A stretch of 64,000 nt of DNA from Alkalitalea saponilacus. Lineage in GTDB: Bacteria > Bacteroidota > Bacteroidia > Bacteroidales > Marinilabiliaceae. The translations under genes were made by a program, and so were the position numbers. This document shows positions 63,076-64,000 of this stretch, piece after piece. The stretch lies in contig NZ_FUYV01000001.1 in the NCBI RefSeq assembly GCF_900168165.1, positions 124,001-188,000 of the forward strand, read 5' to 3'. The notes beneath the pieces are model-generated. The model was not told where the DNA came from. It was given only the letters and a program-made list of their open reading frames with translations, and searched no databases. Each line of letters opens with the position of its first letter. Position 1 is the stretch's first letter.

Positions 63076-64000
63076 ATGAAAAGGATATTATTTATAACAC
63101 TTATTACGGCGTTTGTAACAGGATTGTTTACATCCTGTGACAATGCAGATTGGGAGTTTCCCGATTTTGAGCACACTGCCGTATATTTTGCCTACCAGAG
63201 TCCTATTCGTACCATCACCCTTGGGGAAGATGTTTACGATACCACTCTTGATAATGAATACAAGGCTCAGATAATGGCTACAATGGGTGGTGTTTATGCT
63301 AACAATACAGATGTTGTTATTCAAATTCAAGTTGATAACTCTTTAGTTGATGGACTTGCATTTGATGGGAACGAGGATCCATTGCAGGACATCGTTGCTA
63401 TGCCGGAAAACTATTATTCTCTCTCATCTGACAGAATAACCATCAAAAAAGGAGATATACTTGGAGGTGTTACGGTTCAGCTAACTGAAGCCTTTTTTGC
63501 AGATCCTTTGGCTCTGACTACCCATTATGTGATTCCTGTAGTTATGACTTCGGTTACAAATGCAGACTCAATTCTTCAAGGAGTTCCTCTTGTGGAAAAT
63601 CCAAGAAGAGGCGTAGCTGACGATTGGGAAGTTCAACCGAAAGACTATATTCTCTATGCCATTAAATACATCAACAAGTATGATGCTAATTATTTGCGCA
63701 GAGGTCAGGATGTCATTTCGGGAGACCAATCGGGTACCATTACACGGAGTGCAGAGTATGTTGAGTGGGATGAAGTTGTTAGTACCATTTCCACACGTTC
63801 TTTAAATACAATTGCGTGGGAACATCAATCCAGAGATTTGGATGATTTTAGTCGTAGTTGTGTCTTATTACTTACTTTCGATGATCAAGGTAATTGTGTA
63901 ATTACTTCCGATACTGATGGAATTACAGCTAGCGGCACCGGAACATTTGTCTCTAAAGGCGAGAAAAACAGCTGGGGTAATAAAGATCGTGATGCGCTTT
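63076..64000 (+). CDS. Surface lipoprotein, DUF1735-like, runs off the window
   Basis: The frame opens at ATG 63076 and is still open at the right edge (308 codons), so the C-terminus is missing. Signal peptide with lipobox LFTSC (Cys21). Residues 25-190 have the DUF1735/BT_3987-type layout (FEHTAVYFAYQSPIRTITLG, VQIQ-like strand, ILGGVTVQLTEAFFADPLAL, HYVIPVVMTSVTNAD). The last part, with YILYAIKYINKYDANYLRRG, matches the DUF4361-like continuation. In such loci this is a surface glycan-binding partner of SusC/D. Confidence 0.8.
   Translation, partial: MKRILFITLITAFVTGLFTSCDNADWEFPDFEHTAVYFAYQSPIRTITLGEDVYDTTLDNEYKAQIMATMGGVYANNTDVVIQIQVDNSLVDGLAFDGNEDPLQDIVAMPENYYSLSSDRITIKKGDILGGVTVQLTEAFFADPLALTTHYVIPVVMTSVTNADSILQGVPLVENPRRGVADDWEVQPKDYILYAIKYINKYDANYLRRGQDVISGDQSGTITRSAEYVEWDEVVSTISTRSLNTIAWEHQSRDLDDFSRSCVLLLTFDDQGNCVITSDTDGITASGTGTFVSKGEKNSWGNKDRDAL

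Overview
The window looks like a chromosomal segment of a free-living or gut-type Bacteroidetes bacterium, probably in or near the Bacteroidales/Marinilabiliales. The evidence is two SusC/SusD pairs, a one-piece hybrid two-component regulator (sensor, kinase, receiver and AraC domain in one protein), promoters of the Bacteroidetes TTTG-N19/20-TAnnTTTG type, a DUF4286 protein between serS and ruvC, and outer-membrane beta-barrel and lipoprotein signals typical of the phylum. The species cannot be fixed from the sequence alone.

Layout. (1) 1-9.0 kb is a scrambled accessory island. It holds a chimeric lipoprotein, an exported propeller-like protein, an M23-peptidase-like fragment, and a complete IS4-family element with an 11-bp target duplication (1874-3400). 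It also holds two paralogous RelE-type toxin/antitoxin pairs, an orphan antitoxin and a broken ParE toxin behind an intact antitoxin. An RHS core fragment is separated by one in-frame stop from a C-terminal domain resembling polymorphic toxin type 23, with a small lipoprotein (possible immunity protein) next to it. A 250-bp direct repeat brackets the second toxin/antitoxin pair. (2) 9-13 kb carries a multi-pass membrane protein and three exported proteins of unknown role. (3) 13.2-30.6 kb is core housekeeping: rplU-rpmA, serS-DUF4286-ruvC, greA-HIT, a prfB-arsC-like-ribF-ahcY gene string with the programmed prfB frameshift, a trypsin-fold/TPR protein that has lost most of its catalytic triad, tRNA-His, an AlkD-like protein, a GNAT-like protein, rpmE2, lon and an ADP-ribosylglycohydrolase-like protein. 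(4) 31.5-42.1 kb begins with an AI-2E-type permease. It is followed by an arabinose operon (araA, sodium/solute symporter, araD, araB), then galK and galM. (5) 42.2-48 kb, on the minus strand, carries parE, parC, shikimate kinase and a SPOR-domain protein. (6) 48.3 kb to the right edge is a polysaccharide utilization locus: HTCS regulator, SusC/SusD, a second shorter SusC with its SusD, and a surface lipoprotein that runs off the window.

How the parts fit: the HTCS, two SusC/D pairs and surface lipoprotein should capture and import an oligosaccharide, and the neighbouring ara and gal genes would use arabinose and galactose. This arrangement recalls the arabinan locus of Bacteroides thetaiotaomicron, so an arabinose-containing pectic glycan is the favoured but unproven substrate. 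No glycoside hydrolase is visible inside the window.

The most unusual area is the 1-9 kb island. It combines a split RHS/polymorphic-toxin gene, serial toxin/antitoxin cassettes and duplicated fragments. Much of it is visibly decaying, so it may be a graveyard rather than a working system.
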